Made by a program: the position numbers and the translations under genes | Shown here: positions 50,747 to 59,234 of the stretch, in pieces | Layout: every line of letters starts with the position of its first letter | Numbering within the stretch: position 1 is the first letter of the stretch | The notes under the pieces: model-generated | Database searches by the model: none | What the model saw: the letters and a program-made list of their open reading frames with translations, nothing else | What the model was told of the DNA's origin: nothing | From: Bacteriovoracia bacterium | GTDB lineage: Bacteria > Bdellovibrionota > Bacteriovoracia > Bacteriovoracales > Bacteriovoracaceae | Assembly: GCA_030431635.1 (NCBI GenBank) | Contig: JAUIIL010000012.1 | Span: 1 to 64,000 of the forward strand | DNA: 64,000 nucleotides | Direction: 5' to 3'

Positions 50747-52161
50747 TGCATACTTCTTGTTTGGAATTCCTTAGACATTATTTTATTACTTATCCTATTA
50801 ATATCTAATTTTTGAATTTCGTGTTCTTTATCAAGTTTATTCTCCATATCTTGAACCTTTTGTGACATAAGAGTGTCTTTTGCGTGTTTATGTCTAATTT
50901 CCCACGCAATGTCTTGTGAAGTTTTGTTGAACTCTTTGACTTTCCCAACAATGTCGCAGCAGTCTTTTTTGTTGCTCCATAGATTTTGATATTGGTAATA
51001 GTCTTTGAAGTTATTGCCAATATAGCAAGTTGAAAATCTAACTCCACTAGCTGCTCCAAGGTTCGCTAGCATTTTATAATAGTATGAAATTTCTTTGTTT
51101 GAGAAATGGCTTTCTCCAGAGTTTGTATAGTTCTCAGGCTTAAAGAAATCTCTATAATTAATGTTTGTTGCTCTTGAGATTTGTGAAATAGATGTTTGAT
51201 TTAGTCTAACCACTCCAGCAAGAAAGCTTTGTACTTTAGCCTCTTTCATCTGATCCATAAACTCACTTGCTTTTTCTATATTAAATAAATTAAAGCGTGG
51301 AATATTCTTCCCAAATCTTTTTTGGACAGATTCAAAATCAGTAAAATAACCATCTGGAAAACATGGAAAAAGGGGGTTTATTCGTACTGTTGAATAAATT
51401 CCACTTTCATTAAGTTTCTTTAGGGCCTTAAGCCTTCTTTTTATGCTTGGTGCTCCAGGTTCGATTAATTTAGTTAATTCTTCGTCATTACCTGAAATTG
51501 AAAATTGAACTGCTGCTATTTTTGGATCAATGACTTCAATGTATTCATCATCTGCCACTAAGTCAGACCGAGTGAAGATTACATACGGATACTGATAATA
51601 TTTTAGGATTTTTAGTAGTTCATGAGTGACTCTATATTTTCTGTCCATCCACATAAAAGAATCACTCATTGATCCAATTCTTAGAGGGATTCTTTGCTCA
51701 AGAACTTCTCTCCATTTATTTTTCTTATTTGTTTCAAATACAGTATAAAAAATCTTTCTAACTTCAGATAAATCTAAAGGCATAGGGTGAGGTCTGTTCC
51801 AGTAACCTTTTAGGGTTAATTGGTCTTTAGCGTAGCAATACACACAATTGTGAATACAGCCTCTACCGTATGTATCTATTTCAAATGTATAATGGCATTT
51901 AGAACAAGAATGGTGGTAGTTGACGACCTTGAGGCTCGTTTTAAAAAGGACTCCACCTCTAGGCTGGTTGTCTCCAAACTTATTATAGAGCTTATCATAT
52001 ACAGACCAGTCAAAATTATCAGGATAATTGGAGCCAAGCTTGCTAACTTTTTTCCATAGAGGACCGGAGATTGGCCCGTTAAAACCTACTTTTTCATCAC
52101 CTACTGAACTCGCTAATTCGAGGTTTCCAAACTTAATTTCATCTTCATCTGATCTATACAT
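50701..52161 (-). CDS. Radical SAM protein, spore-photoproduct-lyase-like
   Basis: 486 residues. The [4Fe-4S] motif CxxxCxxC is in YGRGCIHNCVYCYAKD (about 96-110). FEIDTYGRGC before it and LRIGSMSDSFMWMDRKY after it are typical of the SPL/Rv2578c-type branch. A CSKCHYTF Cys pair lies just upstream. The C-terminal 90 residues are helical and basic. It could repair or modify DNA or RNA. Its mobile location beside a restriction enzyme and an ASCH protein hints at a defence or counter-defence role. Confidence 0.75.
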   Translation of the reverse strand: MYRSDEDEIKFGNLELASSVGDEKVGFNGPISGPLWKKVSKLGSNYPDNFDWSVYDKLYNKFGDNQPRGGVLFKTSLKVVNYHHSCSKCHYTFEIDTYGRGCIHNCVYCYAKDQLTLKGYWNRPHPMPLDLSEVRKIFYTVFETNKKNKWREVLEQRIPLRIGSMSDSFMWMDRKYRVTHELLKILKYYQYPYVIFTRSDLVADDEYIEVIDPKIAAVQFSISGNDEELTKLIEPGAPSIKRRLKALKKLNESGIYSTVRINPLFPCFPDGYFTDFESVQKRFGKNIPRFNLFNIEKASEFMDQMKEAKVQSFLAGVVRLNQTSISQISRATNINYRDFFKPENYTNSGESHFSNKEISYYYKMLANLGAASGVRFSTCYIGNNFKDYYQYQNLWSNKKDCCDIVGKVKEFNKTSQDIAWEIRHKHAKDTLMSQKVQDMENKLDKEHEIQKLDINRISNKIMSKEFQTRSMQWDHKKIKQQDESRA

Positions 52162-52165
52162 ACAT

Positions 52166-52223
52166 TGTAAGTAGCTTACATCACTGGTAAAAACCAGAAA
52201 AAATTACGCACTGTGTAATTTTT
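52166..52223. promoter_or_regulatory. Three adjacent palindromes in a divergent promoter region
   Basis: TGTAAG-TAG-CTTACA (52166-52180), CTGGT-AAAA-ACCAG (52184-52197) and AAAAATTAC-N7-GTAATTTTT (52199-52223), all perfect, sit side by side between the radical SAM gene and the divergent 52261 gene. They are likely operators for one or more regulators. Confidence 0.65.
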
Positions 52224-52260
52224 CGTAAGAATTTATGAGTGGTTGCGCTATATTGTCACT

Positions 52261-52962
52261 ATGTCTATTTCAAGTGTGATTCAGGTGGGTGCCAATTTAA
52301 GTAGGGATCTTGTAGTTGGCTTAACAAAAAGCCTAAATGATGACTCATTTCCAGGGGTTGTTGACTTGTTTATGGATCAGGCAAGAGGAAGAGGGCATCG
52401 AGTAGTTTTTGGGCATGATTTGTCTTATCTGCCCGAGATTTATGACAAGTTTGGGCTATCTGGAGTTTCAGGCTATTTTAAGCATTTATCGAAAGATGTG
52501 ATGAGTACGGACGGTGTGCCACTTCCATTTGCTTCTCAGGTTCAGGAAGTCTTAGAGTTATCTTCATTGCAATCTATAAATTGGCTTTGTCTTAATGTTG
52601 GAGATGTACTCTCTGGAGGAGTTTCGTTTTGGCATTCAAGGGAAGTCTTGTTGGTTTTGAAAAAAGGACAATTTTCTAACGGGTTTTTGGTTAAAGTTGT
52701 AGTCAGTTCAGGTTTAAAGGTTTTTATCTCAGTCTATAGTCCTAATCCACTTAGTTTAATTAGTGGATTGGTAGATTTGGGAAGTCTGGCTTATTTCACA
52801 TACCCTTCATATTCTAAGTATTTTAGCTCAGAAAAGGATAGACTTTATATTCGACTGAGAAAGATAAGTTCTTGCTGTTTGGAGCTAAGACAACTTTTTA
52901 GTCGACAGACTCACTCTGGAAATGTTGTGGGATTGGATTATATTCCAAATTACAGCCATTAG
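52261..52962 (+). CDS. Hypothetical protein
   Basis: 233 residues from the ATG at 52261 (a TTG six codons earlier is possible; neither has a clear ribosome-binding site). It is a soluble alpha/beta protein without recognised family. Conspicuous segments are FMDQARGRGHRVVFGHDLSY and MSTDGVPLPFA. A Cys pair (SSCCLEL) lies near the end. It stands alone between the palindrome region and the DUF2779 gene. Confidence 0.5.
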   Translation: MSISSVIQVGANLSRDLVVGLTKSLNDDSFPGVVDLFMDQARGRGHRVVFGHDLSYLPEIYDKFGLSGVSGYFKHLSKDVMSTDGVPLPFASQVQEVLELSSLQSINWLCLNVGDVLSGGVSFWHSREVLLVLKKGQFSNGFLVKVVVSSGLKVFISVYSPNPLSLISGLVDLGSLAYFTYPSYSKYFSSEKDRLYIRLRKISSCCLELRQLFSRQTHSGNVVGLDYIPNYSH

Positions 52963-53078
52963 TCCGGCCAATAGCTGATTTCAAAGTCTTAACCCGTTAA
53001 TTTCATTCACATTTTTTTGCTTATGTTCCGATAAGTAACTCATAGATATTTATTGAATTTTGTAAATTGAGAGTTAGC

Positions 53079-55082
53079 ATGGCAAATCCTAGATACTTAA
53101 CAAAGTCTCGTTTCAAGCTTGGGCTAGAGTGCCCCACAAAGTTGTACTTTACGAAAAAGAAAGAATATTTGGATCAGAAAATGGATGATCCATTTTTAGC
53201 AGCACTAGCTGAAGGAGGGTATCAGGTTGGTGAACTTGCAAAGCTATATTTTCCAAATGGACATGATATTACAACATTAGACTATGAAAATGCTGAAGCT
53301 CAAACGCTTGAACTGTTAAAACAAGATGAGGTTATCATATATGAGCCTGCAATAAGGTTTAAAAATCTGTTTATTAGAATTGATGTTCTTGTCAAAAGTG
53401 GAAATCATTTTGATTTAATTGAAGTCAAAGCAAAATCATTTGATGAATATGAAGAAGAACCATTTCTGAATAAAAATGGAACAATTAAATCACCTTGGAA
53501 ACCATATTTGTACGACATTGCATTTCAAAGGCACGTTTTATCAAGTGCCTATCCAAACTCTACTATCTCCTCATTTCTAATGATGGCAAATAAAAATGCT
53601 GAGTGTCCGACTGATGGATTGAATCAAAAGTTTAAAATTGTTCGTGATGAATCAAATATAAAAGGAATTAAAGTTTCTAGCACACTAACTGAAGAAGACC
53701 TGAAGAAAAGAATACTCATACAAGTTCCCGTAGAAGATGAAATACAGTTAATTTATGATTGCAAAGACTCCAAAGAGAGGCGCGAAAGAAACTTTTTTGA
53801 TGAAGTAGAGTTTCTGGCAGAAAAATATCAAAATGATGAGAAAGTTATAACAGAAATTGGATCGAAGTGTGCTAAGTGCGAATTCAAATGCTCTAGTGAA
53901 GATGAGGAAAATGGATTTAAAAGTGGTTTTAAGGAATGTTGGTCATCTGAACTTGGATGGCAGAAAGATGACTTCAATGCGCCAAATGTTTTGAGTATTT
54001 GGAATTTTAGAAAGAAAGACTCATTAATTAATAGTGGTAAGATAAAGTTAACAGATTTGGTCGAAGCGGATATTTCACCAAAACACGATAAAAAGCCAGG
54101 CATTTCAGCAAGTGAAAGGCAGTGGCTTCAAGTTGAAATGGTTCAGAATAATGAAACGAAACCATTTTTTGATGCCCAAGGATTAAAGCGCGAAATGGAT
54201 ACTTGGAAATTTCCATTGCACTTTATTGATTTTGAAACTACAGCAGTAGCGATTCCGTTCAACAAGGGACGCAAACCTTATGAGGGCGTGGCTTTTCAAT
54301 TCTCACATCATATTGTTTATGAAGATGGGACTGTAGAGCACGCAGGGCAATATTTAAATACTGAGCAAGGTAAATTTCCCAACTATGACTTCGTCAGAAG
54401 TTTAAAAGAACAATTAGAAAAAGATGATGGAACAATATTTAGATATGCTCCTCATGAGAACACATATTTAAACCTTATCTACCGCCAACTTTTAAATGAT
54501 CCAAGTGATATAACGGATAGAGGCGTATTGTGTGATTTTATTAAGTCTATCACTAAGTCTGTTGGTTCGAGTTCAGAAAAGTGGGAAGGTGATAGATGTA
54601 TGGTCGATATGTGGGATCTAGTGAAAAGATATTTCTATGACCCATATACTAATGGCTCAAATTCCATTAAATATGTGCTGCCTGCAATTTTAAACTCCTC
54701 TGATTACTTAAAGGAAAAGTACATAGAGCCCATATATGGCTCGCCTGGAGGTATAAAAAGTCTAAATTTTAAGAATTGGCAGTGGATTGAGTTGAAAGGT
54801 GGTATTGTTACTGATCCTTACAAAAGATTACCCAAAATGTTTCAAGATACCTCAGAAAAAAATATGGCACTGTTAACTGAAGAGGATGAGCTAGCAAATG
54901 GCGGGGCGGCTCTAACAGCGTATGGAAAGCTACAGTTTACGGAGATTTCTGATTATGAAAAGAATGAACTGGAATCAGCTCTTTTAAAATATTGTGAGCT
55001 TGATACGTTTGCGATGGTAATGATTTATGAAGCTTGGAGAGAGATGATAAGACTAGAATTAGAGGAAGACAGGGCGGCATAA
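53079..55082 (+). CDS. DUF2779 protein: Cas4-like domain fused to DEDD-type exonuclease
   Basis: 667 residues from the ATG at 53079. The first half is Cas4-like: Cys in LGLECPTKLYF, the PD-(D/E)XK Lys in FDLIEVKAKS and a second Cys group (CAKCEFKC and later KECW), as in Fe-S-cluster nucleases. The second half is DUF2779 with an RNase H/DEDD exonuclease pattern: LHFIDFETT, RYAPHENTYLNL and KYCELDTFAM. Such proteins turn up in defence islands. It is translationally coupled to a GIY-YIG nuclease. Confidence 0.8.
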   Translation: MANPRYLTKSRFKLGLECPTKLYFTKKKEYLDQKMDDPFLAALAEGGYQVGELAKLYFPNGHDITTLDYENAEAQTLELLKQDEVIIYEPAIRFKNLFIRIDVLVKSGNHFDLIEVKAKSFDEYEEEPFLNKNGTIKSPWKPYLYDIAFQRHVLSSAYPNSTISSFLMMANKNAECPTDGLNQKFKIVRDESNIKGIKVSSTLTEEDLKKRILIQVPVEDEIQLIYDCKDSKERRERNFFDEVEFLAEKYQNDEKVITEIGSKCAKCEFKCSSEDEENGFKSGFKECWSSELGWQKDDFNAPNVLSIWNFRKKDSLINSGKIKLTDLVEADISPKHDKKPGISASERQWLQVEMVQNNETKPFFDAQGLKREMDTWKFPLHFIDFETTAVAIPFNKGRKPYEGVAFQFSHHIVYEDGTVEHAGQYLNTEQGKFPNYDFVRSLKEQLEKDDGTIFRYAPHENTYLNLIYRQLLNDPSDITDRGVLCDFIKSITKSVGSSSEKWEGDRCMVDMWDLVKRYFYDPYTNGSNSIKYVLPAILNSSDYLKEKYIEPIYGSPGGIKSLNFKNWQWIELKGGIVTDPYKRLPKMFQDTSEKNMALLTEEDELANGGAALTAYGKLQFTEISDYEKNELESALLKYCELDTFAMVMIYEAWREMIRLELEEDRAA

Positions 55083-55942
55083 TGTCTGGGAAGTCACTTA
55101 GAGTATTTGTAACAGGTAATAGCCCAAGGTCATTAAAAAAAATATCAATGTTCAATTGGTCTGGGTATTCGTATTATGGAACAAGAGATCAAATTAAAGA
55201 CTTGAAGAAGCGTGAAGATGCTTCTAGCCAGGGCATTTATTTTCTATTCTCAGAAAAAGATGATGGGCCAGCTCGTCTTTACATTGGTGAGACAGAAGAC
55301 TTCACGAGAAGAGTTGAGCAGCACGCTCGAACAAAAGACTGGTGGTCAAGGTTCATCGTTTTTCAGTCAAAGGATAACCTTTTGAATAAGGCTCATGTCA
55401 AATACCTTGAGCATAAGTTTTGGACGCTCGCCAAAGATACTTTTGAATTAAACTTAGAGAATGGTGAACAAAAAGTTTCAGAAACAAAACTTTCAGAAGA
55501 AGATGAGGCCGACTTAAAGATATTCGAGGAGAATATTCTTTATATATTAGAGGGGCTAGATATAAGTTTTTTTAGTCAGAAAAATACAGCCCATAATGCT
55601 TGTGACTCTGACGAGTATTATATCGTAACATCCGATAAAGATTTCCCAGCTTTTATGATTAAAGCTGATGATTCTTATATTTTAAAGTCAGGGAGCTTTC
55701 TAAAAAGCGATGCTAAAAACAGCTTCATCAAACACAATCAAGGGTATTACAATAAATGGAAAGGCTTGATTGAGTCTGAAAAGGTTAAGCCTGTTAATGA
55801 TGAATATGTTCTGTTGTTGGAGGATATAGAGTTGTCATCCTCTTCACTTTGTGGGTCCTTGGTTAAGGGGCGTTCATGTAACGGGAATGTAACATGGAAA
55901 AACAAAGTTACTCATAAAACGCTACAAGAAGAGGTGGAGTAA
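55082..55942 (+). CDS. GIY-YIG nuclease-domain protein
   Basis: 286 residues; the ATG shares a base with the stop of the DUF2779 gene (TAATG). The GIY-YIG core is GIYFLFSEKDDGPARLYIGE, with Arg in FTRRVEQHA and the catalytic Glu in VKYLEHKFWTLA. The C-terminal region (ILKSGSFLKSDAKNSF and NKWKGLIES) resembles DUF4357. It is related to the GIY-YIG-DUF4357 proteins often found near restriction systems. Confidence 0.8.
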   Translation: MSGKSLRVFVTGNSPRSLKKISMFNWSGYSYYGTRDQIKDLKKREDASSQGIYFLFSEKDDGPARLYIGETEDFTRRVEQHARTKDWWSRFIVFQSKDNLLNKAHVKYLEHKFWTLAKDTFELNLENGEQKVSETKLSEEDEADLKIFEENILYILEGLDISFFSQKNTAHNACDSDEYYIVTSDKDFPAFMIKADDSYILKSGSFLKSDAKNSFIKHNQGYYNKWKGLIESEKVKPVNDEYVLLLEDIELSSSSLCGSLVKGRSCNGNVTWKNKVTHKTLQEEVE

Positions 55943-55947
55943 TAGCT

Positions 55948-56388
55948 TTGCTTTCTCAAACAACGGAAAATATACTAAAAATTATTAAAGAAAATAGTGA
56001 TAAATATTATAAGTATGTCTCTTCTTATTCAAGTCCGAGGCAAGCTGTATTGAATTATTTGATTTGTGAAGATCTCAAAGGGCAGCTTAAAGGTTGTGTA
56101 ATCGAGGCAGATGTAAAGCTAGATGTTGATGGGAGAGGTCGCTTCATAGATATGATTATTAAATGTAACAGCAATGAATTAATCTATATTCTATTGGGTC
56201 GTGAACATGGAAAAATTCAAATGCCATCAATGAGAGATTTGAAAAAACTAGAGTCATTAACACTAGCAGATAAAAACGCCTGTGGATTACATTTGTTTTT
56301 TTTGAAACAACCAGAAAGTGAGATTCACATTTTGTTTTATAAATGTGGTCAAAAACTAAAACTGTCTTCACTTGAGGATAAATACTAA
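55948..56388 (+). CDS. Hypothetical protein, third gene of the nuclease operon
   Basis: 146 residues starting at TTG with GGTGGAG upstream, 5 bp after the GIY-YIG gene. It has an alpha/beta layout: VIEADVKLDVDGRGRFIDMI and IYILLGREHGKIQMPS. The arrangement is reminiscent of a small nuclease-like fold, but a full PD-(D/E)XK motif cannot be identified. It is probably a partner of the two nucleases before it. Confidence 0.5.
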   Translation: MLSQTTENILKIIKENSDKYYKYVSSYSSPRQAVLNYLICEDLKGQLKGCVIEADVKLDVDGRGRFIDMIIKCNSNELIYILLGREHGKIQMPSMRDLKKLESLTLADKNACGLHLFFLKQPESEIHILFYKCGQKLKLSSLEDKY

Positions 56389-56980
56389 TATTTTGACTTT
56401 AGTATTACCCATCTCTTATTTTCCAAAACACTGCTTTTAGTATTAAGAGAATAGTAGCGATTATCCATTTTCTTTTAGCACACAACCTAAGATTGTAGCT
56501 GTTCATTGCAATCTTGATTTTCATTTCAATTACAATTTCATTTGGATTAGATGAATTTTCGATAACGACCTCCTTTTGCCCTAAGCTGAGGGAGGTTGTT
56601 GAGAAATTTATTAAGCAAAATCTATGTTTGATTGAGAAAGAATTCGCCAATCTATTTGAAGGTGGGCTTGTTCTGAGAAAGGTGGGGCTTCTCGTTGCTG
56701 TTGTCTTAATTCTAAGAATGTAGAATATCCTTTAGTCTATTAATTTTAGTCAAGTTACCTCATGTTTTGTAACCACTCCTGCAACGACAAAACGTCTTAT
56801 CCATTCTTGCATCTCTCACGCCATCCGCTTCGCTACTGTCATTCGATCTGCCGCCTTCGCTTACAGAATGGGACGTTCCGCGTAGCAGTCATTCAATAGC
56901 CCCTCCGTTGGGAGGCCTTCTCTTGGGGTGAAAGGCCCTCCACTTCGGGGGAGCCAAAAAACAAAACCCAGGAGGTAAAC
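56389..56980. other. 592-bp region with no clear gene; structured GC-rich part
   Basis: The left half is AT-rich with two opposed short frames that have no ribosome-binding sites. From 56780 the sequence becomes GC-rich. CCATTCT (56801-56807) with flanking ACGT pairs across 60 bp with AGAATGG (56865-56871) and ACGT (56873-56876). GTCATTCGAT (56838-56847) recurs as GTCATTCAAT (56889-56898). Further hairpins CCTCC/GGAGG and GGCCTT/AAGGCC lie at 56903-56941, ahead of the gene at 56981. It may be a structured RNA leader, a terminator cluster or a transfer-related site. Confidence 0.45.
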
Positions 56981-57205
56981 ATGAAAAAATCAATCAGACT
57001 AACAAAAGACAAGCAAGCATTCGTTGTAAGAATTGGAGAGCAAACAGCACTATTTGATGTCAACCTCATCAAATATCATCTCGAAATTCCCTATACAAAG
57101 AAAAATGGCGAGTCAGTTTCTTTAGAAGAAATCAAGCAAAAGAAACAAATTGCTCAAGAAAATTACATTGCAGCAATCAACAAAAAACAAGCTCAGGGTG
57201 CATAA
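56981..57205 (+). CDS. Small conserved-type plasmid protein
   Basis: 74 residues with AGGAGG before the ATG. MKKSIRLTKDKQAFVVRIGE starts a small beta-rich domain, followed by a Lys/Gln-rich helix. No named family. It sits after the structured region and 31 bp before a zinc-ribbon protein, so the two form a small operon. Confidence 0.55.
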   Translation: MKKSIRLTKDKQAFVVRIGEQTALFDVNLIKYHLEIPYTKKNGESVSLEEIKQKKQIAQENYIAAINKKQAQGA

Positions 57206-57236
57206 CCCTGAGTTTTCTCAGCCATTGGAGGTCATC

Positions 57237-57701
57237 ATGTTAAATGAAGCATTAAACAGTGAAACTTATGAAAATTTAGAAAAACTTGCATATCAAATGT
57301 CTAAGTCGTTTTGTTATGGCTGCTATCAAGAAGTAAAAGGTAAATATTGTAGTTCATGTCACTCAGACGACAATATGAGATTAGTAGAAGGTGTTGGCGT
57401 TGAATACGGTATAGAATGGGTAATTGAGCATATTATCGCTGATAACTGCAAGCCATTGGATGAAGACTTTGCGCATGATTCTTTAGCATCTTGTTATGAG
57501 GAAACCGTTAAAATTGGCTGGATTGAATATGATTTAATGTCAGCCATTAAAATACTAGATCCAATATCATACAGAATCGCATTGGATGAATATGTAGATG
57601 GTTTAAAAGAGGACCATCAAATTGTTGAAGTCGGAGGTGAAGACTATTGGGTAAGTGATCTGGAGAGTTTTATCGAAGAAAATCTTGAAGAAGTGGCTTA
57701 G
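57237..57701 (+). CDS. Zinc-ribbon protein of a mobile-element family
   Basis: 154 residues from the ATG at 57237, with GGAGG upstream. The four Cys in CYGCYQEVKGKYCSSC form a zinc ribbon. They are followed by EGVGVEYGIEWVIEHIIADN and KIGWIEYDLMSAIKILDPIS, blocks I associate with hypothetical proteins of plasmids and integrative elements. An acidic C-terminus resembles antirestriction proteins in charge, but that is only suggestive. Confidence 0.6.
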   Translation: MLNEALNSETYENLEKLAYQMSKSFCYGCYQEVKGKYCSSCHSDDNMRLVEGVGVEYGIEWVIEHIIADNCKPLDEDFAHDSLASCYEETVKIGWIEYDLMSAIKILDPISYRIALDEYVDGLKEDHQIVEVGGEDYWVSDLESFIEENLEEVA

Positions 57702-57718
57702 GCTTAGGCCACTTCTTC
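57687..57718. terminator. Strong hairpin at the end of the zinc-ribbon gene
   Basis: GAAGAAGTGGC and GCCACTTCTTC form a perfect 11-bp stem with a 10-nt loop containing the stop codon. The position between convergent genes fits a bidirectional terminator, though the T-run is poor. Confidence 0.6.
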
Positions 57719-57740
57719 AATTAATATGACACCTTGATAA

Positions 57741-58388
57741 TTAAACCTGCATTTGATGTTCAATGTATCTCACCTTGGAAGGTTTGCAGTTTAAGATGTA
57801 GTTAAACTCAGCAGTGTACAAAGCTAGAGAGGATTCTAAATTCATTTGAACAATTTGAATTTGGTCTTGGTTAAGTTTTGCCACCTTTTTCATGCCTTCT
57901 GGAAAATGGTCTAGGTCTACTTCAGCGTGAAGACGTAAATATGTAGCAGTTCTCATTCCATGAGCACCCTCAACTCTGTCAGCAGTTGATTTACAGACTC
58001 TGCAACTCAAGCCTTCTAAGAGGAGTGCGTATCCCAGTAGTGCATTTGGGCCAAATTTCGTTATATCTGAGTATTGTGTGGCAATCATAGCTCTTGTTAT
58101 TGGATCTATGACATCGCTATGTGGATTTCCTAATTTTTTTAGATCGTTTAAAATTAGCAAGTCATGATCCATTTCTTCACTCAAATGGTGTACCCATTCA
58201 CGAAAATCCTGTCTTTCAGCTACGCCAACATGACTTGCTGCAAGTGCCAAATATCTAGTAGAATTTTGAACAAGATAAAATTGCTGATTTAACCACTGCC
58301 GATATTTTTCCTTATCTTCAAATGGGAATATGTTAACCACTTTTTCAAGTTGGTCTATTGCTTCACAAAATATTTTCTCGATAGACAT
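57741..58388 (-). CDS. Haem-oxygenase-like diiron oxidase (HDO) family protein
   Basis: 215 all-helical residues. LSEEMDHDLLILNDLKKLG, LLEGLSCRVC and HAEVDLDHFPEG supply the Glu/His and H-x3-D-x2-H iron ligands of haem-oxygenase-like diiron enzymes (SznF, UndA, CADD group). These use O2 to oxidise amino acids, fatty acids or N-groups. The ATG lies inside the end of the upstream acyltransferase-like gene with AAGGAG before it, so the two are co-translated and probably act on the same product. Confidence 0.75.
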   Translation of the reverse strand: MSIEKIFCEAIDQLEKVVNIFPFEDKEKYRQWLNQQFYLVQNSTRYLALAASHVGVAERQDFREWVHHLSEEMDHDLLILNDLKKLGNPHSDVIDPITRAMIATQYSDITKFGPNALLGYALLLEGLSCRVCKSTADRVEGAHGMRTATYLRLHAEVDLDHFPEGMKKVAKLNQDQIQIVQMNLESSLALYTAEFNYILNCKPSKVRYIEHQMQV

Positions 58389-59112
58389 TTTTAGTTACTC
58401 CTTCTTTATATTCATCAGATTTTTCATGTTTTTCCCAAAGTAGGTTTATCGCATTTTGAACTTTATCATTTGGATATGGTAATGCCCCTTCAGTAATCAT
58501 TTGGCCGACAGGAACATTGTGCATTGTTATGTCGGTGCCAACTTGAAGCATTCCAAACTTTAAAGATGTTGTGTAAGAGGCATTATCTTTTCTTGCTAAT
58601 GTTATAGTTGCATCTAAATTATTTTTGATTTGCTGAAGAAATCCCAGTCCAGCTAATATTGCAGCTATGTTTTGGCCCGTTTGAAAAGGTCCAAACCCTT
58701 CTCCAACAATATAATGTTGCATACTTTGAAATGTAGTAATTTTTCTTTTTTGCAGGTTCTGAAAAAACTCAATTCTGTAATCAGAAAAATACGAGGTATT
58801 TAAAAGCTCGTTAAAATTCAAATTATGATGAGTTAGCGACTGGAGGGCTACGATTTTGCCATTGTGAAGTAATAATGAAATTCTCGTCTGGTTATGAAAT
58901 GACTCTTCCTTTGTTTCAAAGCCTGGGTCGATTTTGGCGAAAATTTTTGACCATTCACGCTGCCAGAAATCAAATGCAGCATTGTATATAGGTGTTCTTT
59001 TAAGTCTGTCTGGCGTTCCTTTTACTGTGACAAAGGATAGGTCTTCTAACTTCCATAAAGACCGTTTTCTTCCACTCAATACTCCCCCTTGATGCTTGAT
59101 TTGTGAGCGCAT
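58363..59112 (-). CDS. N-acyltransferase-like (GNAT/AHL-synthase-like) protein
   Basis: 249 residues. The fold pattern SLLLHNGKIVALQSLTHHN, a central IVGEGFGPFQTGQNIAAILA and LKFGMLQVGTDITMHNVPVG resembles the N-acyl amino acid synthase/autoinducer synthase-type GNAT group. No AHL-synthase signature residues could be confirmed. The C-terminal 26 bp overlap the HDO gene. Together they look like a two-gene small-molecule pathway under control of the divergent XRE regulator. Confidence 0.5.
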   Translation of the reverse strand: MRSQIKHQGGVLSGRKRSLWKLEDLSFVTVKGTPDRLKRTPIYNAAFDFWQREWSKIFAKIDPGFETKEESFHNQTRISLLLHNGKIVALQSLTHHNLNFNELLNTSYFSDYRIEFFQNLQKRKITTFQSMQHYIVGEGFGPFQTGQNIAAILAGLGFLQQIKNNLDATITLARKDNASYTTSLKFGMLQVGTDITMHNVPVGQMITEGALPYPNDKVQNAINLLWEKHEKSDEYKEGVTKNVYRENIL

Positions 59113-59191
59113 CTATTAAATTGGAAGCCATCTTTTGAAGGTGAGTTAGCCCAGAACCGAAAAACTGGGCAAAAATCGACTAAAAACACCA

Positions 59192-59219
59192 CAAAAAGGT
59201 TTATTTAAATACCTTTTTG
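59192..59219. promoter_or_regulatory. Perfect 9-bp inverted repeat, likely XRE operator
   Basis: CAAAAAGGT-N10-ACCTTTTTG lies 15 bp before the GTG of the XRE gene and 80 bp before the divergent acyltransferase-like gene. Size and site suit an operator for the XRE protein, controlling both directions. Confidence 0.6.
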
Positions 59220-59234
59220 GGTTAATTCCTGCTT

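Noticed and set aside
56405-56723. Two opposed short frames (81 codons minus, 69 codons plus)
   Set aside because: Both have a plausible hydrophobic stretch but neither has a ribosome-binding site or family; they cannot both be real and neither is supported.
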